Positions 36,936 to 48,896 of a stretch of 64,000 nt of DNA are shown piece after piece. The stretch covers positions 11,887 through 75,886 of the forward strand of contig MNCI01007739.1 in the NCBI GenBank assembly GCA_015680685.1, read 5' to 3'. The notes below the pieces were generated by a model. It was not told the DNA's origin, did no database searches, and saw nothing but the letters and a program-made list of their open reading frames with translations. Position numbers and translations under genes: made by a program. The first letter of the stretch is position 1, and the number at the start of each line of letters is the position of its first letter. This stretch comes from Gnetum montanum. Lineage: Eukaryota; Streptophyta; Gnetopsida; Gnetales; Gnetaceae.

Positions 36936-37438
36936 CTGCAATCACATGGGGCCAATCGTTAGTAAGGTTGTTACCAAAGTTAGGTTATACCTTACTGCTT
37001 GCCTTAATGAATTTTCTTTATCTCTGTGTGACGTTAATTATTAGGAGAAAATGTCCCTGAAAGATTATAATATTTAATCCTCTTTGCTTAGTTGGTTTCC
37101 AAATATAGTTTCCTGGTATAACTAAGGAGATGAAATTGTTTTTGGCGCATGTTTCCTTAATTTTATAACTAATTACCCTTAATAATGTCCTTCAGGTGAT
37201 GACAAATTTCAAAACAATTATGTGCTATTTGGCATGTGCCCCTCCCCCATGACTAAGCTGAACACTCCAGGTTCAAGTAGGTTTAAACGGAATGAAAATC
37301 GGAGTACTAGTAAGCGAGTTATGGATATGAAATCAAGAGATGCGCAATCGTGAGTCGTAGAGAGAAATTTGTAAAACTTCCCCCACATGAAAAGTTGCAA
37401 ATATGTTGACTAGCGCAGGGGGGTCGCGTATATATATA

Positions 37439-37541
37439 TTTTTGGGATGCAATATCATGTACAGGATAGTGCAGACGTGATAGCACGGATGCGATATCAC
37501 GTCGGTCGCGATATCACATATGTGATATCGCGGCCTATCGA
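37439..37541. repeat. Internal palindrome array, absent from copy 1
   Basis: Contains ATGCAATATCATG, GCGATATCACG, CGCGATATCACA and GTGATATCGCG within about 100 bp. The flanks (a TATATATA-type tract on one side, CGAAGTTAGGGTA on the other) are contiguous in family A copy 1 at about 3930-3945. The array is therefore an insertion or expansion specific to this copy, or a loss in the other. Confidence 0.8.
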
Positions 37542-38625
37542 AGTTAGGGTACTTTATAGAATGCACCAAAATTTTAATATTTTTCTAAAATTAAACAATG
37601 TAAACTAAGGACATTTGGACTGTTAAAGGGTTCCAGGGTGATTCAACTAATTCTGAAGGCATGAAAATTATGATGATGTGGAATTTATCAATAAGGACCT
37701 TAGATGGTAAGGGGGAGAAAAAGGCTATGTGATGGTTCATAGGAATGTTTGAATCAGAGGGATAATAATAAGGGAAAGAATATTGTTGACAATACGTTGA
37801 GGGTAATAGATGGTGTGTGGAAGATGTGTTATGAGTGCAAATTACAAAAAATTACACAAGTGGATCCTCCCCAAAGCAGGTTCCGACCTATAATGCCCTT
37901 GCATAACCACACTTTAAAATGTCCGTAGGCACTAGAAGGGTTAAATGTAATCCACATTGGTTCCACAAAACACACACATGTAAGTATCATTGGAATGAGG
38001 TAAGAGTTCTACACTATACGAGACACAAGCTACAATTACATGAACAACAAGATGAGATGAACTATAGAAGGGATTGTAGAGATTGAGACATGAGGTAATC
38101 GACCTAGGGCATAATGAATCCTACGTGTAAAGCACGATTAATGTGTTATTAACCTATCATTCCAAGATTAGGACCAAGTCCATTCCTCTGGTCAGTGACA
38201 CTACATTATTTCATCCCATGATGAGCGACTATGAGAGTACCATAACAATAAGGCGTACGATCACTTGACATTTTGTTTAAGGGAGGAGTGATTTTTGCTT
38301 TGTGGCACTTTCTTTGTTTTTTATTTTTGATTACTAAATCCAGAGAAGCTGCAAACCCTCAGGAATGGATGCATGTCTTTCCAGTGGGACCCCCTAGAAC
38401 AACATTGGATTTTTGAGTGCCTTTTGATTACTCTTACTTCCATTTTGCGTTAGATCTACAAGGATCTTAGTACAACCACATTGCATGATAACTCTCACAG
38501 ACATCACCAAAGAGAATCCGCAAGTCCCCTTGATGTCACACCTTAATCATTCCCTCTTGGTCCATCCTTCTTCATTCTAGGTACAATGAACACAAAATTA
38601 ATTTTAAGTTTTAAGAATGTCAAGA

Positions 38626-38714
38626 NNNNNNNNNNNNNNNNNNNNNNNNNNNNNNNNNNNNNNNNNNNNNNNNNNNNNNNNNNNNNNNNNNNNNNNNNNN
38701 NNNNNNNNNNNNNN
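38626..38714. other. Assembly gap (89 N)
   Basis: A run of unknown bases inside the non-coding region of family A copy 2. The homologous stretch of copy 1 is about 150 bp. Confidence 0.99.
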
Positions 38715-38871
38715 GATTACTTATAAAAAGATAAAAAGACAAAAAGACAAAAAGATAAAACAAGAAATTGAAAAATGAAAAACTGGAAAACAAAAAAAAT
38801 TGTAAAATTTTAAAAAATGAAAAATATTTATTAATCCTGCTTGTTATTAAAATGGGGGATATTCCCCATAA

Positions 38872-40800
38872 CTAAAAGATGAGGATCCTTGCATGTTGGA
38901 AATATCGAAACTTGGTCATACTTACCCCATTGGGGTCCACACACCTGATTATAGTAAGCATAGTGGGGAAATTTATAAGATGTGGTTCCTGGGTAAAGAG
39001 TTGACCCACTATGCTACTTAAGACTGTAAGATGGTATGCAAAGATTAGGATGTTGCCCTTCATGGTTGTATTCATTGGGCCATATGGTTGTTGGAGTGTT
39101 AATTAGTGGCCTTGATGAAGTGACACGAGGCGTTGGGTTCAAGGAGAAGGATGCACCACAGTGTTGGACTTGTGTTGAGTTGGAGAATGTAGTGGCCTTG
39201 AAATTGTGTTGTCCCTTCCTACGGTCATGTCTAAAGAAGGGATGCCTTTGATGTTGAGGAGGTCTCTCACTGCTGTTGGCAATAGCAGCACAAGTAACGT
39301 TCGTGGGTGGTTTCTATGGTGCAGACACTTTAGGAACAGTTGGTGGCGATGTAGAAGGAGGGGAAGGATGAGAATGTTGAAATTTAGGAGAAGTGTGAGG
39401 TACACAAGGCGATGGTTGTGTTGAGGACATGGGCTAATAGTACTGAGGAGAATAATAATGCGACAAGATAGAGTATGTTGACCCAGTCGGGGAAATAGGA
39501 TGTTGAACTAGATAAGCATTTGGATTCGGATGATATGAAGGGTGTCCCTAGTTTAGGGATGGCTTCCCCCACAATTGGGATTGTTGCCATTGTGATCGAA
39601 CACATTATATTTGTATGAATTTTGGGTGTAACATGCTTCCCCAATGCTCATATAAATGTAACAAGATTGGGCATTGGCCCTTGGGGTGATTGTACAGGCA
39701 AATGTTGCATTCATACGTATGACTGGCAGTTGAGCTCTTATTTTCTTCATCCCTTCTTTTCGATTGTCTAATGATATTTTTTCCTACTTCTTAGGTTGTC
39801 AAAACTCTATCTCCAATAATATTGATATATTCTCCACACTTTTTATGCATCCATTCCAGCATCTTATTGATCTTTGCCTTGATTTCACCTAATGATTTTT
39901 GTACTGGCAAAGATAGTTTTTCCTCCTTGAGATAGATTGATTTCTCCTTTTTGTGATTATGGACCTCTGTTAAGTTGAGATTTTGATCCCATTGATGTTT
40001 TTCAACACTCTTCCATCTAGCCATTTCTCCATCTTCTTTTGCTATGCACTGAATAAGCTCTTGGAATTGATGGGTTCGTAGTTCGTATAGTTGACCTTGG
40101 GCATACATCCCTAGGGTCTTTCTTGTTTCATCACGAAGCCCATCAATGATATGGTACATTAGCCTTTCCTCGGAGAACTCATGGCTTGGATAGTTGTTTA
40201 ACAGTGCATAATATCTTTCTAAGGCTATGTCTGAGGGTTCATGTTGTGCTTGTTTCCACTCTTGGATTTGTTTCCTCAAGGCCAACACTCTTGTGTAAGT
40301 TTGATATCTTTTGTTAAAGAGTTCTATCATTGTTGGCCAACGTCAAATTGAATTTGGTTTAACGATCTATACCATACTTTTGCTTGGCCAATGAGTGTCA
40401 TAGGAAAGAGCTTGAGTTTTTGCCAATCATTATCAATGTTGTTCCATGCACAGGCACTATAGAAGGCTTGTAAATGTTGTTGCAGATCTAAGTCATAGCC
40501 TCCTGAGAAATTGGAAAAGTTGTTTAAATTGAGCCTGGGTAGGTGGCTCTCTTTACGATGCCTATGTAAGATTTGAACAACCTCTTGTATTTGCGTTAGG
40601 CTTGTGGTGGCCAGTAGGGGTTCATCGTCATCGAGTAAGTTATGCCTTCATGTGTTGGGATGATGTTGCCTTTGTTTATGTTTATAAGAAACCCCCACCT
40701 CAGATTGCGTACTCCAATCTTCATTGTCATATAATTCATTGGTTCTCCAATGAATTGCCTCACTAGATATGACATTATCGTAGTCTCGTATGAGAGGCAT
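38872..40800 (-). pseudogene. gag: Degenerate gag of family A copy 2
   Basis: From ATG 40800 on the - strand. The best piece is 40330-39791 (179 aa) with the gag core, and the CCHC knuckle region follows near 39720-39660 in another frame. A Pro/Thr/His-rich tail extends to 38872. Colinear with 606-2505 of copy 1. Frame breaks and stops differ between the two copies, so both decayed after separate insertions. Confidence 0.85.
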
Positions 40801-40922
40801 AATTGTGAAATTATGTGTGAATTTGTATGTGAATTTTTGTAATTATTTCTTCCTAAAAGATGTATCATTAATTCCTATATAGTGACCTTGTATGATATAA
40901 CTAATCTAGATAACTAGCACCA

Positions 40923-40940
40923 TCCCCAGCAACGGCGCCA
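40923..40940 (-). other. Family A copy 2 primer binding site
   Basis: On the - strand TGGCGCCGTTGCTGGGGA, one mismatch to the tRNA-Asp complement and one base from the 5' LTR. Confidence 0.9.
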
Positions 40941-40941
40941 A

Positions 40942-41810
40942 TGATGAGTGGCGAGGTACCCCTACACTCAACCATACAAATACAAGCGCTTCACGCATGA
41001 TCCAGTCAAACTCTGTAGATGGACTAGTTGTGGTATCTAGATAGTTACTCATAGATCACAGTTCGCTATATTCTCACCTGGACTAGTATTAGCTTTGTCA
41101 CGTATGGTTTAGTCCAGAGGGAGGTGTATGATGTGTTCCTACACTAATGCTACTCCTAGGTATGATGGGAAATAATATTAACTAAGCTAAGAGAGAAAGG
41201 GCAAGAGAGAGAATCTAAACTAGCCTAAGTGCGATGAGCATCTGTTCCTTAATCATCCATACACATATTGGACCTCGTGCACGACTACCACTGGGATTAC
41301 CAAGTGCATGGCCTAGGTATGCTACTGGGTTGCCAAGTAGTCACACTTAAATGCTCGTGATGAAGTTGTACTCATTCCGTGTTATTAGGAGATGAGGGTA
41401 GAGAGATATTAACTAAGAAAGCAATAAATAACAATAACAATTAAATAATTAAGCTAAGTGGATGTTGCAATGATGAAGTAATCTCTATCTTTATTGCCAG
41501 TCATGTGCATGTCCAAGTAGGTTACACTCGAATAAGGATGTCGTACAATTACAATCATCACACTGCGGGCATGCACTGGGAAAAAGGGTTGAGAGGAAAA
41601 ACTGACAAAAAGTCCCTACCTTAATACTTAAAACTTAAAAAACTTAAAACTTAAAACTTCAAAAACTCCTCTTACCAAATCTACTTGCCTCTTATTTATA
41701 GATGAGAAGATAGGCTGTGATATCGTGTACGAAATATCGCGTCTAGGCTGTGATATCGTATACGTGATATCATGGGTGCGATATCACGACCAACAATTCA
41801 TGACTCATCA
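40942..41810 (-). repeat. Family A copy 2: 5' LTR (869 bp)
   Basis: Starts TGATGAGTGGCG and ends CTCATCA in + coordinates. The ATATC palindrome cluster is at about 41715-41790. It pairs with 35115-35974, with scattered differences, so the insertion is not very recent. Confidence 0.93.
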
Positions 41811-41815
41811 AATGG

Positions 41816-43240
41816 AATGAACAAAAGAAATGTGGAGTAGAAATGAAGCTGAAATGTTATATTATTTATGAAGTTATTATTATGCTTTTAATATCTAGGT
41901 GTTGCATGTCCTATATGTATTGAAATGATTTTTTAATTTCTTAAATCGATTAGAATGTTTTGTGTAAACTATATATGTATGTGTGTGTGTGTGTATTAGG
42001 GTAGGCATCTCATGTACTTACTTGAGGTGTGTATGTATATAAGTTGTGGATATTTTATTTCTAAGGGCTATTCTGTGAATCTAATTATTCAACAAGTAGA
42101 TTTGAAAAGAAAAAAAAGAAACAAAGATTCTTTATGGTATGCTTCAAGGGTTGAAAGAGGTATTTTTGGCTTAGTATGAATAATTCTTTTAAATATATAC
42201 ACATATGCACATGTTGTTGAGGAACTTGACCTATGAATTAGGATTATGATGTATATCATAGTTGTATTATTTTAAATAATGAACTTATGGAATGTTGTGT
42301 ATGTTGTTGATGCATTTTTCTTTAGAGTTTCATTGAGAATACAAGTACTATGCCTGCAGAAAGGTTGTGTGATGACCTTTTAAGGCATCATAAGATAATG
42401 ACATAATAAGTTATGAACATAAAATTGAAACTCTTGCATTGTTGATAAACCTAAAAAAGAAGGTATTTCTGTAACAACATTGCCTCAATGATGTCTGACA
42501 CCCCAAGGAATTCACTAAGATCCAATGGATCTTGGGCGGAAGACCTGGGGAATACACCTCAAGTAAGCAAGAAACCCAAGAATGAGTGCAAGCAAGCAGC
42601 AACACAACTTCTTAATATGTATGTATGGAAATGCACCTCATGGAGGATACCCAACTCCAAATGAGGACCATGCAAACAAGCACACAAGCAACCCTGTAGA
42701 CAACATTGGTGGAAGGCGAAATGATGCATCTACAAGGGATGGTGCCTCATCCCAAGATCCTTCACTATCTGGTACAAGGTGTGGCTTGGCACCGCACCAA
42801 AACTATCCAGTCCTAGTAGCCTACATATCTACGACCACTGTAGAATCAGGGCCATGTAGTTCTCCGTGTGAGGGTAGAGTGAAAAGAACTTAGAGAGAGT
42901 TGCAGCAAGAGGGTATCCTAATGCTGACTTGGTATTGCCAAGCTGGGATGGGTTTTCTAACACTTGAGTTACCCGAGGGTGTCTCAAAGTGTTCCATGGC
43001 CCTTGAACCATGGGGAGAGCCCAGGAGAACCACCACCCTAGGACATCTCTCACAATTTCTCTTGGTTTTATGTCTTGAACTTGCACTCTTTCATATTTTC
43101 ATTTTCAACCCTCTTCCATTGCACCTTATGACTTGATTTCTAAGAAAAAATATTGCTGGAATGCTGCATAGCTATGTACTTTTTGCTCATAAATTTAGAA
43201 GTGATATGTTGCTAAAGAAAGAAGGAACAAAGGTACATAT
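41816..43240. other. Spacer without a recognised gene
   Basis: AT-rich to 42470, with a GT microsatellite at about 41976-41996. 42480-43140 is more GC-balanced and has an open frame of 103 codons (42582-42893) without any known motif; I do not call it a gene. Confidence 0.5.
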
Positions 43241-43524
43241 TATGTTTGAATATTTTATGCTTGTTAGTTTTCTACTATGTGAGACCAAGAGGAATTGAAC
43301 ATGAGATTTGGTATGTTTGAATATTTTATGCTTGTTAGTTTTCTACTATGTGAGACCAAGAGGAATTGAACATGAGATTTGGTATGTTTGAATATTTTAT
43401 GCTTGTTAGTTTTCTACTATGTGAGACCAAGAGGAATTGAACATGAGATTTGGTATGTTTGAATATTTTATGCTTGTTAGTTTTCTACTATGTGAGACCA
43501 AGAGGAATTGAACATGAGATTTGG
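43241..43524. repeat. 71-bp tandem repeat, four copies
   Basis: Copies start at 43241, 43312, 43383 and 43454 with TATGTTTGAATATTTTATGC and appear identical by eye. The unit includes CTATGTGAGACCAAGAGG. Confidence 0.95.
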
Positions 43525-45777
43525 TAGAATTAGAATTTCAAAATATTGAAAGTTGCATATATTTTTATCAATTTTTAAAAGTGATCATAGAAAGAAATAA
43601 ACTCATGACTAGGTGGTGTAGAAAAGGTTCTATTTATTAAGAAAGAGAGAGAGAGAGAGAGGAGGACAATTTTCATTAAAGAATTAGTTACACGAAACAA
43701 TCAATCATTTCTTGAATTCTACTAGTGATTATAAATGGAGAAGAAAGGGGAGAGAAAAAGAGGAAAAGGGAGAGTGTGTATGTACACATATTAGTAAGAA
43801 GGAGAACTCAATCACAAAGGAGATGGTTGGAAATGAACAACAACAAAAAGAGACTATGATTGGAATAGCAAATGAATAACAAAAAGAAGACTGTGACTAA
43901 AAGACAAGATCAATATCAACAAAAAGAAGATTATGATTGAAGTAGCAAATGAACAACAATAAAAATAAGACTATGGTTGAAAAAAAAGATCAAAAATAAC
44001 AAAAAGAAGATTGAAAAAATTAAATGAACAACAAGAAGTGAAGATTATAGCAACAAGGGAAGGTTGTGACTACTACAAAAAACAATAATTAAAAGGAAAC
44101 TTGAGCTAGGTAATAATCCAATATTATAATTAGTTGTTCTCATCTCCTTTCTTTGGCTTGAGTATCTTTTTATGTGTGAATCAACTTTGACAAAATTTTT
44201 TATTCAGATCTTGGATTGTTGAATCCTCTTTGTTATTGGATCTCTCTACCCATTCTCTACACTTTTAGGCCTAAAATGACTTGGATGAGAGTTGTTTCTT
44301 TAACAATTTAGAAACACCCATAATGATTTGGTGTATTTTTAGTATGGTAATTTACCAACAAGGGCCAAGGATCCTTGATATAAGGATTGGTACCATCAAA
44401 AAAAGGTGGGAATATCCTTGGGCCCATGTCTATTTTGTGATTTCTTAAAATTTACAGAATGCAATTCTAGGTTTTTGGCTGGAAAATTGGCTTGGTGATC
44501 CCTTTGAATGCTTAATTTTTGGATCTAAATTTAGATTCTTATCTATGTACCTTCTCAATTTTGATTTTGTTATCTTTCTATGAGTCCAATGGAATGGGGG
44601 AAATCTAGGATATTACTTAATGCTTATTAAATGCAGATGATTTCTCTATTATCTATTATTGGTAAATTAGATAGGTTGATTAAATATTAGTGGTGTGAAT
44701 TATATTATTTTAGGTTAGAAAATTTGAATTAAAATGATTTTTACGATGAGGGTTGAAAGAAAATAAAATACTATTGTTGTGCAATTGGATGTATTTGATA
44801 TTATTAATTTATACATTTCTTGTGGCCAACTATTGGGTTCAACAAGTCTGTTGATAAATAACATTTGATATCTTATTATGGTCTAAGAAAAATCAGAATA
44901 TGATTGGTGAATAAAGAGAAAATCAAACCTGTACATTGTATCAAAGGAATCATACAAAAATTTTTATTGTCACTATTTGGTTTTCATGATTGTCTTTTTT
45001 TATCAGCAATTGTTAAACTGAAATTTGATTATGCTTATGGTGTTGGGTGCTAATTAGACATGATTTTTTATTAATGTTACAATTCTAGGGAATCACAAAT
45101 TATGCTCAATGAGCATTAGTATTTCTTCTATAGTTTTGTTCAAAAATTATGTGGTTATCCATTAGAAAATTAGAATTCATTTATTTATTATCATATGCAA
45201 TCTAATGTAGCAAAGCTTATAATGTATTTTTACTAGTAGGTAGACTTATGTGATAATATATATATAAATATTAGTAAAAGACTATCAAATTAATTATTTA
45301 CATTATTCATTATGGTTTGTTGATTGATGCTGATTGTAGTTGTTTCTGATTCATTTATTAAGAGTTTTGATAATTTGATTTGTAAACTATTGATTTATAA
45401 GATTATTGTGCTTGTTGTTTAGTTTTCTATGTGACCAAGTTTATTAATGTGCACTATCTAGTTTCTAATTTTGCTTTCTATTGAACCCTAAATATTATAT
45501 CATTGGAGATGATATTGTGAATATATGTAGAGATTGTTATATTAATTTGTATTTCAATTTTTAGTTTTCTAGGTACATAAACAATATGTTTTCTTTTAGT
45601 TTGATATCCTTATGACTAATTACATTTTGGCTATGCATAATTTAAGACTACTAGGTGAAGCGATTGAATTAATTGACTTCTTGTTGAGCTATATGGTAGT
45701 GGATATGATTTTAAGTTTTAGATGTTGTCTATATTGGTCTATATACAAGTTGAATGTTTGATAATTGATCAATTATT

Positions 45778-45816
<39 letters not shown>

Positions 45817-46040
45817 AAGTTGACCCTTGCTTTTTTAGCTAGCTTGTTGGGGGCTTTGAGTGTTAATTCTTACTTCCTATAGATAGGTGTTACATTATGG
45901 CTATGCATAATTTAAGATTGCTAAGTTAAGGGAGTGAATTAATTGGCTGCTTGTTGATATAGATTTTTTTTAAAAAAGGTAATTTAAAATTTGATATATA
46001 TAAAAACTTAATGAAAATGAAATTTTATTATGTTCTTAGA
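43525..46040. other. AT-rich spacer with purine-rich quasi-repeats
   Basis: 43730-44100 repeats A-rich words such as AACAAAAAGAAGA and CAAATGAACAACAA at irregular spacing. GA microsatellites lie at about 43644-43664 and 45779-45812. The words CTATGCATAATTTAAGA at about 45632 and 45901 mark a short diverged duplication. No gene is seen. Confidence 0.5.
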
Positions 46041-46289
46041 TTTAAAGGATGAACTTTCTATTATGTAGAGGATTAAGTTTATTATACACATCTTGAGGAT
46101 GAATTTGTTATAGCATTAGAAATACATGATTATTTATAGATTTTGATGCCTAAATTGTCTCTTGGAATTATCTTGTGCATTACAAGGCCTTTTTATTTTC
46201 TTATAAAAAAGCCTTTATTTTTACCAATGCGATGTTAAAACTCAAAAAAATTAAAAATAAAGGTAAAAATATTAAAATATTTACAGGAG

Positions 46290-47955
46290 AGGATGATGAC
46301 TTTATTGTTATTGTATAGCAAGCACCTCTCCAATTTACTCTTAGGGAAGTCATAGAGGGTATTCGAAAGCTAGCATTTGGCAAAGTTGTAGGTTTATATG
46401 GTTTATCAGTAGAATTATTAAAATGGGTTGGACCTGCTATTCATAGAGAAATTTGGCATAGATTAAATTTAATAATAGATCAACATTGGAAAACTAGTAA
46501 ATCTATCTTGTTATGTAAAAAGAGAAAAATAATTTTAACAATTATCAAATGATCCTTGTGAGTAATATTTTTTTGCTAAGTTATCAGGCATTCTGCTAGG
46601 AAAGAGAATTGGTTCTTGGATTGAAGTTAACTAGTTGTTAAGTAGATTTTAGAAAAAATCACTCCACTATTAATCACTTGGTTACTCTTAGACACTGCAT
46701 GAAGTTTGTAAAAATGCCTAATAAAAAATTTTCATTTATTTTATTAATTTTTTAAAAAGCATATAATTCAATGGTTCATACAAAACTATGGTTGTTCTTG
46801 TATAAAATTGGCATCTCTTTAGATTTGATTGCAACAGCTAAAAGTTTATATGAGGAAGTAATTATTGAAATTACAAACAACAATTGAGAGAAAAAAATTT
46901 AATCCTAGAGTAAAATTAGAGTTAAACAAGGTTGTTCACTTTCTCCAACTTTCTTTGGTATCTTTATTAATGAAATGCAAGAATATTTATGCAATAGGTA
47001 AGATAGCCATGCTATCAAAAATGGATCTTAAGTAGTGAATCATCTTTGATATGTAGATGATGTTACCTTGACGTCCACTACTATAGATGGTATGCAAAAT
47101 ATCTTGCAAATTTTAGAAATTATTGTCACTCTTTGGTCTTTAAGTGAATGTGGATAAAACCAAATTAATGATCTTGGTATAAGAAATACTTATGACTTCC
47201 ATTTTGGAGACACCAATGTGCAAATAGTAGATTCTTTTGAATATTTGGGTCATTCATATGAACAATTATATGTAGAGGAAGTGCATTAAAGAAAAAATAG
47301 TAGGAGGTTTTAAGGCTCTATATGCTTTCAAAAACAAGTGCAAGGATCTAGGACTTTGGGTTTGGAAGATTAGAAATTTTTTTTCACACTATCATCTATC
47401 CTACTGTATTGTATGGATGTGCTGTGTGGCGACCTGGACTCAGTGCTAAACTTTGGAATGATATTGAAAGAATGTAAAAAAATTTTCTTCTTGATGAATT
47501 GTAGGTGAATCTGTAAATAACTTATTCAATGTTATTATGTGAATGTGATTTATTACCTGTAGAAGTAGAAGCATTGTGCTAATTCGTTACATAGACTCAT
47601 GGCTTACATATCTTAAGGCAAGACAAATTCTCTAAAGCAGTTCTTGAGGTTTCATGAGACCATGGTTGATATTTTCAAGGAATTCAATGGTTGAAAAAGT
47701 GGAATATCTTGTGGGAGGATATGCAAGAAAATCTTAAGCATATTCACCAACTAGTTATGCAAATTTTTTTAACATTACATTAGATCTAATAAGGTAGACA
47801 CAGAAGTTTACTATCTCTTAGTTACTATTTGAATCAACAATCAAAATGCTTAAATTCTCATCATCTTAGAATTGAAAATGAAAGATGGATTCAACTCTTA
47901 TGAGAAGAGCACATTTATAGGTTGTGCAAGTTAAGAGCCTTTAAAAATGAGTTAC
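46290..47955 (+). pseudogene. Decayed LINE reverse transcriptase region
   Basis: Read on the + strand. 46320-46510 resembles the start of a non-LTR reverse transcriptase (LREVIEGIRKLAFGK, LSVELLKWVGPAI). 46920-46990 has RVKQGCSLSPTFFGIF, and 47050-47110 holds the active-site box YVDD. 47395-47470 resembles the following YPTVLYGCAVW segment. Stops and frame changes are frequent. The relic is cut at 47955 by the family C LTR, so it predates that insertion. The clade is not resolved by eye; it looks different from the RTE relic in the intron. Confidence 0.65.
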
Positions 47956-47959
47956 ATGA

Positions 47960-48753
47960 TGATGGGCGACGCGATATCGCGGCCGCCGCGATATCGCATC
48001 CCCCACGATATCGCAGTGCATTGTCAAATCTATAAATAAGAGGCGGCTCTCCCTTGTTTCTCAATCTAGGCCTAGATTGTAGCAAAACTTTGGTAGTTTT
48101 ACCTCTCCAAAGATAGAATAATTTCCATGTGCCCATAGTAGGAGCTCCAAAGTGAACGGATCTTTATTCAAGCAAATATTGTACCTGAACACAAGTTTGT
48201 GTACGGAAATAAAGATGAACTTCTTGGATAAACCTTGTAGTGCATGGAATAGGCTAATTAGGATTTTATTTACTGTTATATATTGTTTACCATTTAAATG
48301 CTTTATTAGTAATTAAATTTCTCTCAACCTTTCTCTTCTAGTTAAGTGCACTCAGTATGACCACTTCAAGCACGTGCGTTACGCTTGGCGATCCCAGCAA
48401 CGACTAGCCTTTGGTAACCAAGGTTGCATCGGTTTAGGGTGTGAACGGTAAGTGGGAACAGATACTGATGCTAGGTTAATTAAGGCTTAGTTAGTTAGTT
48501 AAATTTAGTTAATTAGTCTCTTCACTCTTCACCTTGTCAGCATAGGAGATAAAACAGAAAAGATATAAAAATCATATACCTCAGACTTACTTAACCATAC
48601 AACCGTGACAATTACAAGTAAGTCTGGGAAGACAATGAATGATTAACCTTAAGTGTTTCATAAGGCATGTAGGCACTTAGTATACGGAGTTTGACCAGAT
48701 CATGCGTGTAACGCTCATATTGGTATGGTTGAGTGTAGGGGTACCTTGCCACT
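47960..48753 (+). repeat. Element C 5' LTR
   Basis: Starts TGATGGGCGACGCGATATCG. U3 has three GCGATATCGC-type palindromes (47971-48015), then TATAAATA at 48031-48038 and an AATAAA at about 48208. The end reads GCCACT directly before the primer site, about 6 bases shorter than the family's usual terminus. Confidence 0.92.
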
Positions 48754-48771
48754 TGGCACCGTTGCCAGGGA
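48754..48771 (+). other. Element C primer binding site
   Basis: TGGCACCGTTGCCAGGGA, two mismatches to the tRNA-Asp complement. Confidence 0.85.
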
Positions 48772-48896
48772 CTAAGTGTTTGTGCCCTAAGTAGAACATA
48801 GGAAATTATCCACATTGTTGGGAGCCTAAATGAATCCTTAGGGTTAATTAAATGAAAAATTATATAATGGTTAATTAGCACATCGAATAAGACACA

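Larger units (their letters stand above)
36936..38871 (-). other. Family A copy 2: non-coding internal region
   Basis: Colinear with 2506-4442 of copy 1. It contains the shared 17-mer with one mismatch at 37859-37875 and an extra cluster of ATATC-centred palindromes at about 37439-37541 that copy 1 lacks. 38626-38714 is a run of N. Confidence 0.7.
35115..41810 (-). mobile_element. Family A copy 2: complete gag-only LTR retrotransposon
   Basis: A full element on the - strand with LTRs at 35115-35974 and 40942-41810, flanked by a perfect 5-bp target duplication AATGG (35110-35114, 41811-41815). The internal region holds gag, a non-coding middle and the second ORF, but no protease, reverse transcriptase or integrase. 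It is therefore a non-autonomous, TR-GAG-like element that must have been mobilised in trans. An 89-base run of N (38626-38714) interrupts it; copy 1 has sequence at the matching place (about 2686-2832). Confidence 0.95.

Noticed and set aside
42582-42893. 103-codon frame, possible small gene
   Set aside because: No motif, no neighbouring exon signals; sequence looks like part of a decayed repeat.
43241-43524. CRISPR-like array of regular repeats
   Set aside because: Copies are directly adjacent without unique spacers and the genome is eukaryotic; it is a plain tandem repeat.
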